Positions 55,622 to 64,000 of a stretch of 64,000 nucleotides of DNA are shown here, in pieces (the first letter of the stretch is position 1; every line of letters starts with the position of its first letter). Both the position numbers and the translations under genes were made by a program. The notes beneath the pieces are model-generated. The model was not told the DNA's origin, did not search any database, and was given only the letters and a program-made list of their open reading frames with translations. The stretch is from Nematopogon swammerdamellus. Its lineage: Eukaryota; Arthropoda; Insecta; Lepidoptera; Adelidae. The stretch lies in the NCBI GenBank assembly GCA_946902875.1, contig OX336349.1, forward strand, positions 10,873,891-10,937,890, written 5' to 3'.

Positions 55622-57265
55622 GAATTCCGATCTTTTCTTGGAACTTTCCCTTGGAGGGAGGTATGCTTTGCCTCAGCGGACCCATCAAAGTGCGCCGTGT
55701 CTATTGCCGAGCTGATGCAACAGGGTATGGACTATTTTGTTCCGTCTTCTGTTGTGCCGGTGGGCGCTAGACACAAGCCCTGGTTCAACCGCCAATGCCA
55801 CCTTACGGTAGAGGCCAAGAATCAGGCCTTCAGGCATTGGCTGTGCGCCCGTACTGCTGAGGCAAGACGCACACTTAATGCCTCCTCCAGGTCTTGCAAG
55901 CGAACGCTCAATGTGGCCAAGTACAAGCACGACCATAAAATTGGCGAGAGGCTAGTTCGCTGTTCAACCGGCAGCCGAACATTCTGGTCTCTCGCCAACT
56001 CTATCGGTCGAAACTTCTGTCGCTCTGCTACACCACCGCTGGAACGTCCTGATGGATCACTCGCTATCCTCGCGAAGGAGAAGGCGAACATTTTTGCTCG
56101 CCTTTTCGCGTCCAACTCAAATATGGATGACCAGGGTGCAACCCCTCCCTCGATACCACACTGTGGGATCTCGATGTTGGAGCCAAGGATGCACCCTAGA
56201 CAGGTCTACAAGTGCCTGAAGACGTTGGACACTTCGAAGAGTAGTGGTCCTGATGGCATTCCAGCCATAGTGCTCAAGATTTGTGCCCCTGAGTTGACAC
56301 CAATCATCTCCCGCCTTTTCCGTATATCCTTCGCCCGTGGGATTGTACCTTCTTGCTGGAAAAGAGCCTCGGTCCAGCCGGTTCCAAAGAAGGGAGACTC
56401 CGGGAACCCCTCCAACTATCGGCCCATTGCGATAACTTCACTATTATGTAAAGTTGAATGAAATGAAAATGAAAATGAAAATATACTTTATTGCACAAAA
56501 AGTGACAAAAGGCGGACTTAAAGCCTAAGGGCATTATCTGCCAGTCATACCTGGGATTGTGAGTAGGGTAGATGGGTAGTGCGGAAAATTAAATGAGATT
56601 TTTTTTTATTTTTTTTTTTTAAGGTTACAAAACTAAACCATAAAACATAGATAAACATAAAGTTATGGAGCGCCTTATTAACACCCAGCTCCTAACGTAC
56701 TTAGAAGCAAATAAACTCCTGGATGACAAGCAGTACGGATTCCGGAAAGCGAGGTCAACAGGAGATCTTCTAACGTACGTTACGCATATATGGGCCGAAA
56801 GATTGGACAATTTTGGGGAGTCGCTGGCAGTCGCCCTGGATATTTCCAAGGCTTTCGACCGCGTTTGGCACCGAGGCCTTCTAGGCAAGCTTCCGTCCTT
56901 CGGCATTCCACCCAAACTCTGCACCTGGATCGCCAGCTTTTTGGCGGGTCGTTCCATCTTCGTTACCATCGATGGCTCGAAATCGAACGACTTTCCAATT
57001 AACGCTGGTGTTCCGCAGGGCTCTGTGCTGTCGCCTACGCTTTTGTTAATCTTTATAAACGATCTACTGTCCTTGGGCATGATACACAGCTATGCAGACG
57101 ACAGCACGGAGCACGAGGGCTATGTTAAGGACTGGAAGAGTAGAGATTCGCGGCACAGGGAGCGAAAAAACCGATAACGTAATAACGTTACCAATTCGTA
57201 ATTCACTCCGGGCTCGAAAATTCTCGGTGTCCCGGTATAGAATTTACACATCGACATTTTAAATA
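55622..57265 (+). pseudogene. Non-LTR retrotransposon pol (APE/RT type, CR1/jockey-like), disrupted
   Basis: The frame begins in the linker before RT ('FPWREVCFASADPSKCAVSI') and has no start codon, so the copy is 5'-truncated. Readable parts: 'KTLDTSKSSGPDGIPAIVLK', 'PVPKKGDSGNPSNYRPIAIT', a break by insertion at 56456, then 'MERLINTQLLTYLEANKLLD', motif A 'VALDISKAFDRVWHRG' (Asp), motif B 'GVPQGSVLSPTLL' and motif C 'YADDS'. After YADDST the sequence is scrambled by deletion. It regains 'SKILGV' in another frame near 57216, so the thumb is mostly lost. The RT core is otherwise well conserved, implying a moderately recent copy. Confidence 0.93.
56456..56657 (-). mobile_element. LINE 3' tail inserted into the LINE pol, with 7-bp target duplication
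   Basis: 'gaatgaaatgaaaatgaaaa', 'tatactttattgcac' and 'gacaaaaggcggacttaaag' are the antisense 3' end of the CR1-like family seen at 19456. TAAAGTT lies on both sides (56449-56455 and 56658-56664). Excising the insert plus one copy joins 'LLCKV' to 'MERLIN' in frame. It adds a stop codon at once, killing the host LINE. Confidence 0.92.
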
Positions 57266-57950
57266 AGTACATCAGATATCAAGCATTTGAGATAGCTGTA
57301 AGTCTATCGAGATGTATTACCGTGTCTAATCTCTTGTTAATTAATATTTAACTAAACGCAACATCAATTATTTAAGCATTCACTGCCCTCAGCGAATCAA
57401 TTATTGAGAGCGCTATTCAAGGAAATTCCAGAAGGAAATAGCAAGCTATGAGCTTCGAGCGCGGGGGGGGGGGCGGGGTAGGAGGGGGCAGGCTCGCGCG
57501 GCGACGACCCGGGGACCTGAGGAAAACGGAACCTTTCCAATTACTTTGGTAGGTACTTTATTAAAGTAAATATTCTGAATGTTCTTCGTAGATATTGCAT
57601 GTATATGTTGGTACGCCTTGCTGGCACATTTGGTCGTCTTAAGTTGATACTTAGGCAGACAGTGCGGTTGTTCTTGCAATGTGTGCGCGTGAAAATGATT
57701 CAATGGAAATGGAATCACCGTCGTCGTACAAGTAGCGCATGGTCTTGTGACCTGCGTTTTCAGGTATTGAGGTGATAGTAAATATTTGTTAGCGTAATTT
57801 TCTTACGAAATATGCTTTACTCACGATCATTTGTGAGGTTCATCTTCATCAGCACTTTGCGTTTTATCACTAATCTTGACCTCATGTAAGCGGTTTTCGA
57901 GTCACAAACGAACATACATTCAGACAGACAACAGCTATTGCATCTTTAAC
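57266..57950. other. Unassigned; G-rich patch 57460-57490
   Basis: A G-run within 'gcgcgggggggggggcgggg' near 57460. Nothing else is recognised. Confidence 0.4.
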
Positions 57951-58120
57951 CCCCGACACAAAAGGAGGAGGGTTCTAAGTTTGGCACCTACGTATGTCTG
58001 TCTGTGTATCTGTTTGTGTGCGTCGTAACTCCGAAACGGATGGACCGATTTGGACGCGGTTTTTTTATTAGAAAACTGGTTTAACCGGGATGGTTTTTAG
58101 TTATGTTTGTAATGAAGTAA
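57951..58120 (+). mobile_element. Lepidopteran 'acccccgac' repeat
   Basis: 'aacccccgacacaaaaggag', 'gtctgtctgtgtatctgttt', 'actccgaaacggatggaccg' and 'atttggacgcgg'. A common lepidopteran repeat start; the 3' part is lost. Confidence 0.6.
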
Positions 58121-58187
58121 TAAAAAAATTATGTCTCTTAAAAATCCTCGTAAAAAGCTTAAAATAAAAGTTAAATTACAAATGTAT

Positions 58188-58444
58188 AAAACCCCCGACA
58201 CAATCCTTCAAAAGTAAAAAAAAATCTATTAATTACTTAAAGGCGTCGAAGCCCCGCTAAGCAAATCAAATAAAACTCAGGCCTGCGCGGTTCGAGTGAC
58301 GCGACGTCACCGAGTGAGCGACCCGAACGAATTCTGTTTTTTTAGTTTATTATTATATTTACTTAGTGGTCCCCCGACGCCTTTAAGTAACTAAATGGAA
58401 ATTACTTTTTACTTTTTTAGGATTGTTGATGTGTCGGGGTTTTT
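58188..58444. mobile_element. Foldback element, about 70-100 bp arms
   Basis: The left arm starts AAAACCCCCGACACA and the right arm, complemented, AAAAACCCCGACACA. Both continue through 'aaagtaaaaa', 'attacttaaaggcgtcg' and 'ctaag(c/t)aaa'. The centre is GC-rich ('gtgacgcgacgtcaccgag'). The ends match the start of the 57951 repeat, so the two may be related. Confidence 0.82.
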
Positions 58445-59506
58445 GACTATGTAGAGACAAGATGCTTTTAAGAAAAAATATTTATTTTTATTTTGTGAAA
58501 GTCCTGAAATTCTACTACTGTAGATATTAATTTTGGATTTTATAAAAATTTACAGCAGTCCAGATAGAACAGTCTCGTAAGAGCACCAGACTGTTCTATC
58601 TAACAGAAACACCCCAACTTCTTTCAACATATCACACCAACGGTCCCTGTTGATTTCTTTCATTCGGTTCAAATGTGTCTGAGGTTTTGGCAAGCAGACT
58701 CGGCGGAGTGTACGAGAGCGGAGATCAATATCGCGATGACAGCTGTTCCGCGAGACTTACGACCTACTACGTGTAGAACCTTGTCACAATCACCAACTAT
58801 TTATATACACATTGAAACACTCGCAAACGGACAGAGAGTGCAAGCGACAAGGTTCCGAGATGTATTTCGCTTGACGCAGGACCGTACATAAATGCTGTAC
58901 CGGATGGATATCCGTAGGAACAAACAGAGCGGCCTTAGCAAGAATGAAATGGTAGATAAGAAGAATCCAAAACACACAAATGGAGGGAAAACTGCTGAAT
59001 AATTTAGAAGAGCACGATGTAGTCAAGTGGCGAGCAGCTAAACGGGTACCGGCGGGCGGGGCGGCAGCGGTGAGGTGGCGTCTGATGCAAGAGATCTAGA
59101 GTCAGACTGTAGATTGTGCAGTTTTTTATGGAAATTTTTCATAACGATTATGGAAAACTTGATTAAATCTACTAAAATATAGGTCGGTTGTATCCCTCGG
59201 TTCGTATCGACTTTGAGGTTCTGTACCTTAAAAGTTAAAAACGCAACTCTTATAAGTTATTCCCGTATCCGTGCGTCTGTCACAGAGGTTCTTCTCGAAA
59301 ATTAAGTAACGTAGAAACTTGAAATTTTTGCAGTATGATAGATTTTGATGGCGCGCAAGTATATCGCTCATCGTCAATAACTAGTTAACAAATTATTTTA
59401 GATTAATAAGGGGCGTCAGTTTGGTACCAATAAAAACTAGTTTTAATTGACATATCGTGTGGGGTATCACAGAGTTAACTGTAAGGATTATAAAAATATT
59501 ATAATT
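58445..59506. other. Mostly unassigned; hairpin at 58562-58601
   Basis: AGATAGAACAGTCT and its exact complement are separated by 12 nt at 58562-58601. A repeat remnant ('taactccga'-like text) lies near 59250-59340. Confidence 0.4.
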
Positions 59507-59762
59507 TATATGAGGTCTTTCATTGGTAGGTAACTTTACGCTAAGGGGTGTATGTGTATCAGATACTGATCACGTTCCCATACCAATTTATTTTACGATC
59601 TAAAAAACCTACTCACTCCTCAAAAATACGTGAAGTGCGCGTATTTCACCTTAATAAGTAGTTTTTTATATCGTAAAAAAAATTGGTATGGGAACGTAAT
59701 CAGGATCTGATAAACATACACCTCTTAGCGTAGCGTTACCTACTATTGAAAGACCTTATATA
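59507..59762. mobile_element. MITE-like foldback, about 110-bp arms
   Basis: The left arm starts ATATGAGGTCTTTC and the right arm, complemented, ATATAAGGTCTTTC. Both continue through 'gtaggtaac', 'ggtgtatgt', 'acgttcccataccaattt' and 'aaaaaac', with about 12 differences. The loop is about 25 bp. The duplication at the ends is unclear because flanks are AT-rich. Confidence 0.85.
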
Positions 59763-59809
59763 TTATTTAAATTTTTAAGTTCAATGGTCATACATAATAT
59801 TGATATAAC

Positions 59810-60106
59810 TTAGTCCCGTCTAGTGCCCCCGCTACCGGTGGTTCAGTGCGCCCAAGAGGCGACGCGCGCGCGAAGAAGGAGACGTTTAAGAGAGCTGCGC
59901 GACGACGACGTCGCCGTGCAGTCCCGCGGATACGGAGCTCTCCGAGATGGGGGTGATGGTGGCCTACGTGTCTAGTACCACCACCCATCGCTCGAAGCTA
60001 GTCTCGCGTCTTCTCGGAGAGCTGCGTAGCCACGGCCTGCACCCGCCGCCGCCCCGGCGCGCTTGGAGACTTGTCTCCCGCCGCCTCCGCGCGCCGGCGT
60101 ATTACC
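59810..60106. other. CpG-rich block next to the LINE tail
   Basis: Strongly GC-rich ('acgcgcgcgcgaagaaggag', 'cacccgccgccgccccggcg') with no recognised frame or repeat partner. It could be a host CpG-rich element into which the LINE inserted. Confidence 0.4.
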
Positions 60107-60285
60107 GTTTTTATTTTGTTTAATTTTGTATTAATTTTGTATATTTTTATAGCTTTTAGTAGGAAGGTGTGGATCTAAGCTTGCGATGGCTTCACCGAAC
60201 ATATCCGGGCCCATCGGCAGTAGAGGAGGGTATTAATCGAGGCCGGGACTAGCGAGTGGCCACTCTAAATTTCCCACGCATGCTT

Positions 60286-60340
60286 CACGTTTCGGCTCGC
60301 TTCAAGCCCTCGTCAGCTAGTCTGCGTTGACTAGGACGCG
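60286..60340 (-). ncRNA. Hammerhead-type self-cleaving ribozyme motif (type III topology)
   Basis: Minus strand: stem III 5' strand and cleavage triplet CGCGTC (60340-60335), stem I CTAGTC / loop AACGCA / GACTAG, core CTGACGA (60316-60310), stem II GG(G)CT / loop TGAAGCG / AGCC, core GAA (60293-60291), and A-C-G-T-G closing stem III. All invariant core bases are present: C3 U4 G5 A6 G8 A9, G12 A13 A14, the A15.1-U16.1 pair, and C17. Stem I has 6 perfect pairs. Stem III has 5 pairs including one G-U. Stem II has one extra G next to the core. The TAG stop of the endonuclease frame (60333-60331) is part of stem I. Cleavage would fall after 60335, inside the Ser codon just before the stop. Confidence 0.75.
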
Positions 60341-61569
60341 GGGAAACCACCAGTCCCGCTCTCGACCTCCCTCTCTCTACCTATCCATATTCTGTAGGAT
60401 GCTTCCAGTGACGTTTTCGAAGCTCTCTCCATATATGAGCTTAGCGTCGATCTTGGGAGCCCTAGATTCTTGAAGAGACTGTAGAGCGACTTCGCTGGTA
60501 GTCCTCTTGCTCCGACTTCCACAGCGAAGAGATCAGTCTTGAATCCGTTTCTCGCAATCGGGTCTACTAAGTTGCAGTACTTGTTAAGTTTGATGTTGTG
60601 GTCCTTCGGTATGTTACTTTCCCATGGAACTGTAAGTTCAACAAGTACTACATGCTTTGTCGCTTTTGAGAATATGAGTATATCCGGTCTTAATGCTGTG
60701 GTACAGATTTCCGAAGGCATTTGGTAATGCTTCTCATGTGTGTCCATCAACAATTCCCAATCCTTTGCTGATCCCAAAATTGAAGAAGGTTTAGTCCTAT
60801 CTTTGGGCAGCTTATTGGCTCCAGGTTTCACAAAGTTGACCTTCTCGAAGCCGCTACTGGTTTGCCCTTTCCTGGTCCGTGCAATTGACAGGTTGATGGC
60901 CTCTCTGATGAATTGGAGGACTTTATCATGACGGTAGGAATACTGGCCTCGCTCAAGTAGTATTTTGCATCCGCATAACAAATGTTTGGCCGTGCCTACG
61001 AACTCCTTACATGACGGGCATAGTCTATTTGAAGATTTCCCCCATCTAACTAGGTTACTCGGGTCGGGGAGAGTAAGCTGGAATGCATTTAAGTAGAACT
61101 TAAGCAGCTCAGGGGACCAGTTGTATATTATGGATTTCCACTTCAATGCAGGAGGGATGCAGAAGTCACCCACTGTTAGCCAATCATTCTGCATTTCTAG
61201 GTTTAAGGCGGGAAGTTTGAAGCCTTGCTCCATGTCCTCCTGAGCAAAACCTTTCAGTATTTCTTTATCAGACTTTGCTGTTTCTATGCCCAATCCAGAT
61301 CTATTGGTGCGTGTACCAACTTGGAATGATTTGTAGAAGTCGAGTCTCGATTCTAGTTCATCTGATAGTGATGTGTTGGGTAAGGCTTGAATAGCGCTAT
61401 CACTGGAGTCTTTGAGTATACATCGTTTGGCTATTCTCGCCTTTTGATAAAATATCGACGGTTTCTTAATGTTCAGTCCAAAGTTATTGTGAGATCTGTA
61501 TAGCGTTGACGAGTCAGCCGGGTGAGCCAGTCCAAACCATGATTTCAGGAATCTGGTCACATACGACAC
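60331..61569 (-). pseudogene. C-terminal half of RLE-type LINE protein (C2HC zinc motif plus endonuclease), intact 412-codon frame
   Basis: Residues 1-110 resemble the region after the RT palm ('VTRFLKSWFGLAHPADSSTL'). A C-x2-C-x8-H-x4-C zinc motif is at C184, C187, H196 and C201. It is followed by 'RHDKV' (213-217), then the PD-(D/E)xK-type endonuclease signature 'ALRPDILIF' (D296), with 'LVELTVPWE' (E311) and 'KLNKY', and the C-terminal 'AVEVGARGLPAKSLYSL' motif. These match the C-termini of R2/NeSL-like elements that cut DNA with a restriction-like enzyme. No RT core is present, and the nominal first codon is GTG just after a TGA, so this is not a complete gene. Yet 412 codons carry no stop or frameshift, so the copy is young or the frame is retained. 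Confidence 0.85.
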
Positions 61570-61612
61570 AATTCATATTAATTTTACAACATATGTAAAA
61601 TTAATATGAATT
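61570..61612. repeat. Perfect hairpin, 18-bp arms, 7-nt loop
   Basis: AATTCATATTAATTTTAC, loop AACATAT, then its exact complement. It abuts the 5' truncation point of the LINE at 61569. It may be a snap-back product of the insertion or a pre-existing palindromic target. Confidence 0.9.
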
Positions 61613-62346
61613 AAATGTAAAAACGTGAAATAAAGGATATAACTAAAAATGTACAAAAAAATTAATGAAAATTTACTGAAACGCTCCGCGCGCGAGTTCG
61701 ACGCGCAATTGGAGGTTCTCAATTCGAGTGTATTTTTTTTATTATTATTTTTATTTTTTTTTATGTTTGTTTGACCTTTCGACTGGGTGAACCGATTTTA
61801 AAAATTCTTTATTTATTTGAAAGTTGGTGCTTCTCGTGTGGTCCCATTTTAATTTGGTCAAGATCGGATTGGAAAGCGAGGCGGAATTCCGCCGAGTACA
61901 TTAATAGCAAAAAATTACAAAAACAACTGTGAAATAAAAAACGGCGGTTTTTATATTTTTTTTAAATCGTTTTTTTTTTTGTCAAATCTCATTCTTATTT
62001 TTCATATCTAAAACTAGACTGGTTTTTAGAACACTAAATGCAGATATTGATTAATGTAGTTAATATTTAATATAATCTAATAAATACATTATGATTTTAT
62101 TTCAGTTTATTATAATCAAAGCGGGTTCTGAGAAAAATTCGTTCACGGCCAGGATTTAAAAGTAAACCTCAACGTGGCATTAGACACGAGCGCGCTGCAG
62201 CCTGCAGCAGCGCGCACAAACACCGCGTACTCACACTCGCGGTTACGAAGGGGAATAAGCCCCAAGAGTGGCAGCGGAATACGAACAATGGAACAAGCTG
62301 CAACGAGAGAATCCTCAAACAGAGCTCTTCTAGCGACTCCGTAAGC
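61613..62346. other. Unassigned; repeat remnant at 61715-61880
   Basis: 'gtgaaccgattttaaaaatt' and 'tcaagatcggattggaaagc' are phrases of lepidopteran dispersed repeats. The rest is AT-rich. Confidence 0.4.
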
Positions 62347-62497
62347 GGCGGGTGGCCGAATGGTCTGGGCGTCGTCGGCAACTCTTGCGGGTCCGAGGTT
62401 CGAGTCCGGTCGGCGTGTACCAATGAGATTTTTCGGTTGGAAAAATGCATGTGCTGTGGCCCTTCTGACTCAGCCACCCATACCGGATGACATAAAA
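62347..62497 (+). mobile_element. Short SINE-B variant: tRNA-like head joined directly to tail
   Basis: Head 'gcgggtggccgaatggtctg' (A box) and 'cgaggttcgagtccggtcgg' (B box), then 'gtaccaatgagatttttcgg'. It goes straight to the tail 'actcagccacccataccgga' plus 'tgacataaaaa'. The central domain present in the 43559 copy is missing, so this is a deletion derivative or a simpler ancestral SINE. Confidence 0.88.
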
Positions 62498-64000
62498 ACA
62501 TTCAGGCTAAACACTGTCCTGTTGGCTTCGCCAAAAAAGAAGAGCCAGTGTTGGAGTCAGTGCTCAAAAAAATTTGTACTAAGTACAATGTTGAAATCGC
62601 CTAGCATGTGAAATTAAAAGTATATTATTTTTCCCGTTTTTTCTCGCTTTTTACTTTTCGGCAACTGTTTTTAGACAAATAGGCAGGCTTTATCGAAGAA
62701 AATACGGGAGTAAAATATTACTTTTGACCGACAAAGCTAAATAAACACACAACAGCCGCACTCCACGCAGATGGACTACGGGAAAATAAAAACAGTTAAC
62801 TAAGAACGTTGCTCAGAGTCAAAGTCAAACGTCAACAAAGAGCGCATAGTTAGTGCTGTGGTCGCTCCGACGAGCAGGCTACTCTGGTCGCTGGGTCGCC
62901 TTGTGAACATGTCCAGAGTTAAATGATAGGTAAGGTTTTGTTGTTTGTTGTTCACTCATTTGTAGTACTCCAGGTACCTAATCCCAGGTCTGTTATTTAC
63001 TAAGTTTGAGTCACAATCGAAGTTTGATGTGTAACGTAAATAAATCACTGTGTACCATATCAACAAGTTTACTACATAATTTCTAACTACATAACTATAG
63101 GTATTCCGAATTAATGTGACTGTTTCATCTACCATTTCTGTTCAAAATTATATGCTACAATTAGCCGAAAGAGAGAGTTCATCCATAATGAAAAAAAAAA
63201 TTACCATAAATTATTTAAATGTAGGATAAAAATAAAATGCACATAAACTGCGCCTACGCTTATGAGCAGTGACAAAAATTACGAAAAAGTTTATAAATAA
63301 GAAGGACTGCACTATGTGACTTTTTTTAAATCCGATCTAACAAAGACGGAAAACCCTAAATCACTGAATGAGCCAACCTACGACCCGTCGAATAATCGTA
63401 TTAGTTACCGGCGAGTTATTTCAACCCTAAAGTTTTTAATTAACGAGGGTAGAGGGCGCGGCGGCGGCCCACCAACAGATTCCATAATACCTGACTCGAT
63501 TCCTGCTAACATCTGACACGACCACTATTTGCACAGCTAACGACTGTTGAATCTGATGTTGAATTTGAACCAGGGGAATTGAATTATTTCGACTTTTTCT
63601 TCTCGCCCCTTTCTGGCACGCTTCGCCCCCGCGCCGTTGCCTCCGCCGCCCCCGATCACCCCTCCGCCGCCGCGCCGCCGCGCCGGCACCGCACGACCGC
63701 CACATCCGCTGCCCGATCGAAAAGGTTTTATTTTTTGCTTATTTGAAATTACTGAGTCACCTACCCGATACATAACTAAAATGCATCAGCAACTTAACTA
63801 CCTACGTATAATAAAAAAAAAATTGGTTGTCTGTAAAGTCGGTTTACGGACGATAGTTTTACGTGATGACGTGGAATAATCGTAGTACCTACATAGATGA
63901 AAGATCAGTAATTTCTATTTCCAGTAGAAAGATTAATCATCTTGTGACTGGCCATCAAAACTTCTGTGGTCTGATCTTGACAGTTTTACTTCTTAAGACG
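62498..64000. other. Unassigned, with CpG-rich segment 63445-63720
   Basis: The segment contains 'gggcgcggcggcggcccacc' and a C-rich 'cctccgccgcccccgatcac' with 'gccgccgcgccgccgcgccg'. Candidate regulatory DNA; no supported exon. Confidence 0.35.

Larger units (their letters stand above)
60107..61569 (-). mobile_element. LINE with restriction-like endonuclease, 5'-truncated copy
   Basis: Minus strand order: open frame 61569-60331, a hammerhead-type ribozyme overlapping the stop, about 170 bp of 3'UTR, then an A-rich tail ('tataaaaatatacaaaatta', 'aaacaaaataaaaacgg') ending near 60107. The frame has no ATG at its start and begins after the RT domain. This fits 5' truncation during target-primed reverse transcription. 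A target duplication was not found by eye. Confidence 0.8.

Overview
The window looks like intergenic or intronic DNA from a moth or butterfly (Lepidoptera). The background is AT-rich and unconstrained, and I recognise no host protein-coding exon, rRNA gene or functional tRNA gene. The lepidopteran call rests on the repeats. These include the 'gccaagtgcgagtcgg ... cggaaccctaaaaa' elements carrying GACR microsatellites, the 'ctagcttttgcccgcggcttcgc' termini, LINE 3' ends reading 'tttattgcac ... aaaggcgga', and a SINE head that contains a silkmoth-like 5S rRNA segment. The species cannot be fixed from this sequence.

Layout. 0-5 kb: a 51-bp minisatellite, LINE 3' ends and the first 5S-headed SINE. 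6-9.3 kb: two non-autonomous hAT transposons with perfect 8-bp target duplications. 10.9-16 kb: a 19-bp satellite with higher-order structure, a TTTC-tailed repeat and a GC-rich 10-bp array. 16.8-30 kb: LINE C-terminal remnants, many SINE copies and tiny hAT-like palindromic insertions. 31.0-31.6 kb: an internally deleted mariner. 36.5 kb: a LINE remnant. 38.0-41.1 kb: a Helitron-like block with a dead helicase remnant, a near-perfect palindrome of about 546 bp and about 15 copies of a 130-bp satellite. 42.7-46 kb: nested repeats, a 50-bp array and a 743-bp foldback. 46.7-51.1 kb: LINE remnants and GACR elements. 53.4 kb: a 368-bp MITE. 55.6-57.3 kb: a LINE pol pseudogene split by another LINE tail with a 7-bp target duplication. 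58-60 kb: two foldback elements. 60.1-61.6 kb: the 3' part of a LINE with a restriction-like endonuclease and an intact 412-codon frame. 62-64 kb: a short SINE and unassigned sequence.

The most unusual signal is on the minus strand at 60286-60340. A hammerhead-type self-cleaving ribozyme fold overlaps the stop codon of the endonuclease-type retroelement frame, and the predicted cleavage site lies just 5' of that stop codon. Second is the 38-41 kb Helitron-like block. Third is a modular SINE superfamily: two families share a body but have different heads (5S-rRNA-like or tRNA-like) and different tails, one of which resembles the 3' tail of a LINE also present here.

Nothing here forms an operon or pathway. 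The genes present are parts of selfish elements that have inserted into, duplicated and mobilised each other. Several short CpG-rich, non-repetitive islands stand out from the AT-rich background and are the only candidates for host regulatory DNA. All coordinates of diverged repeats are approximate unless a target duplication is stated.
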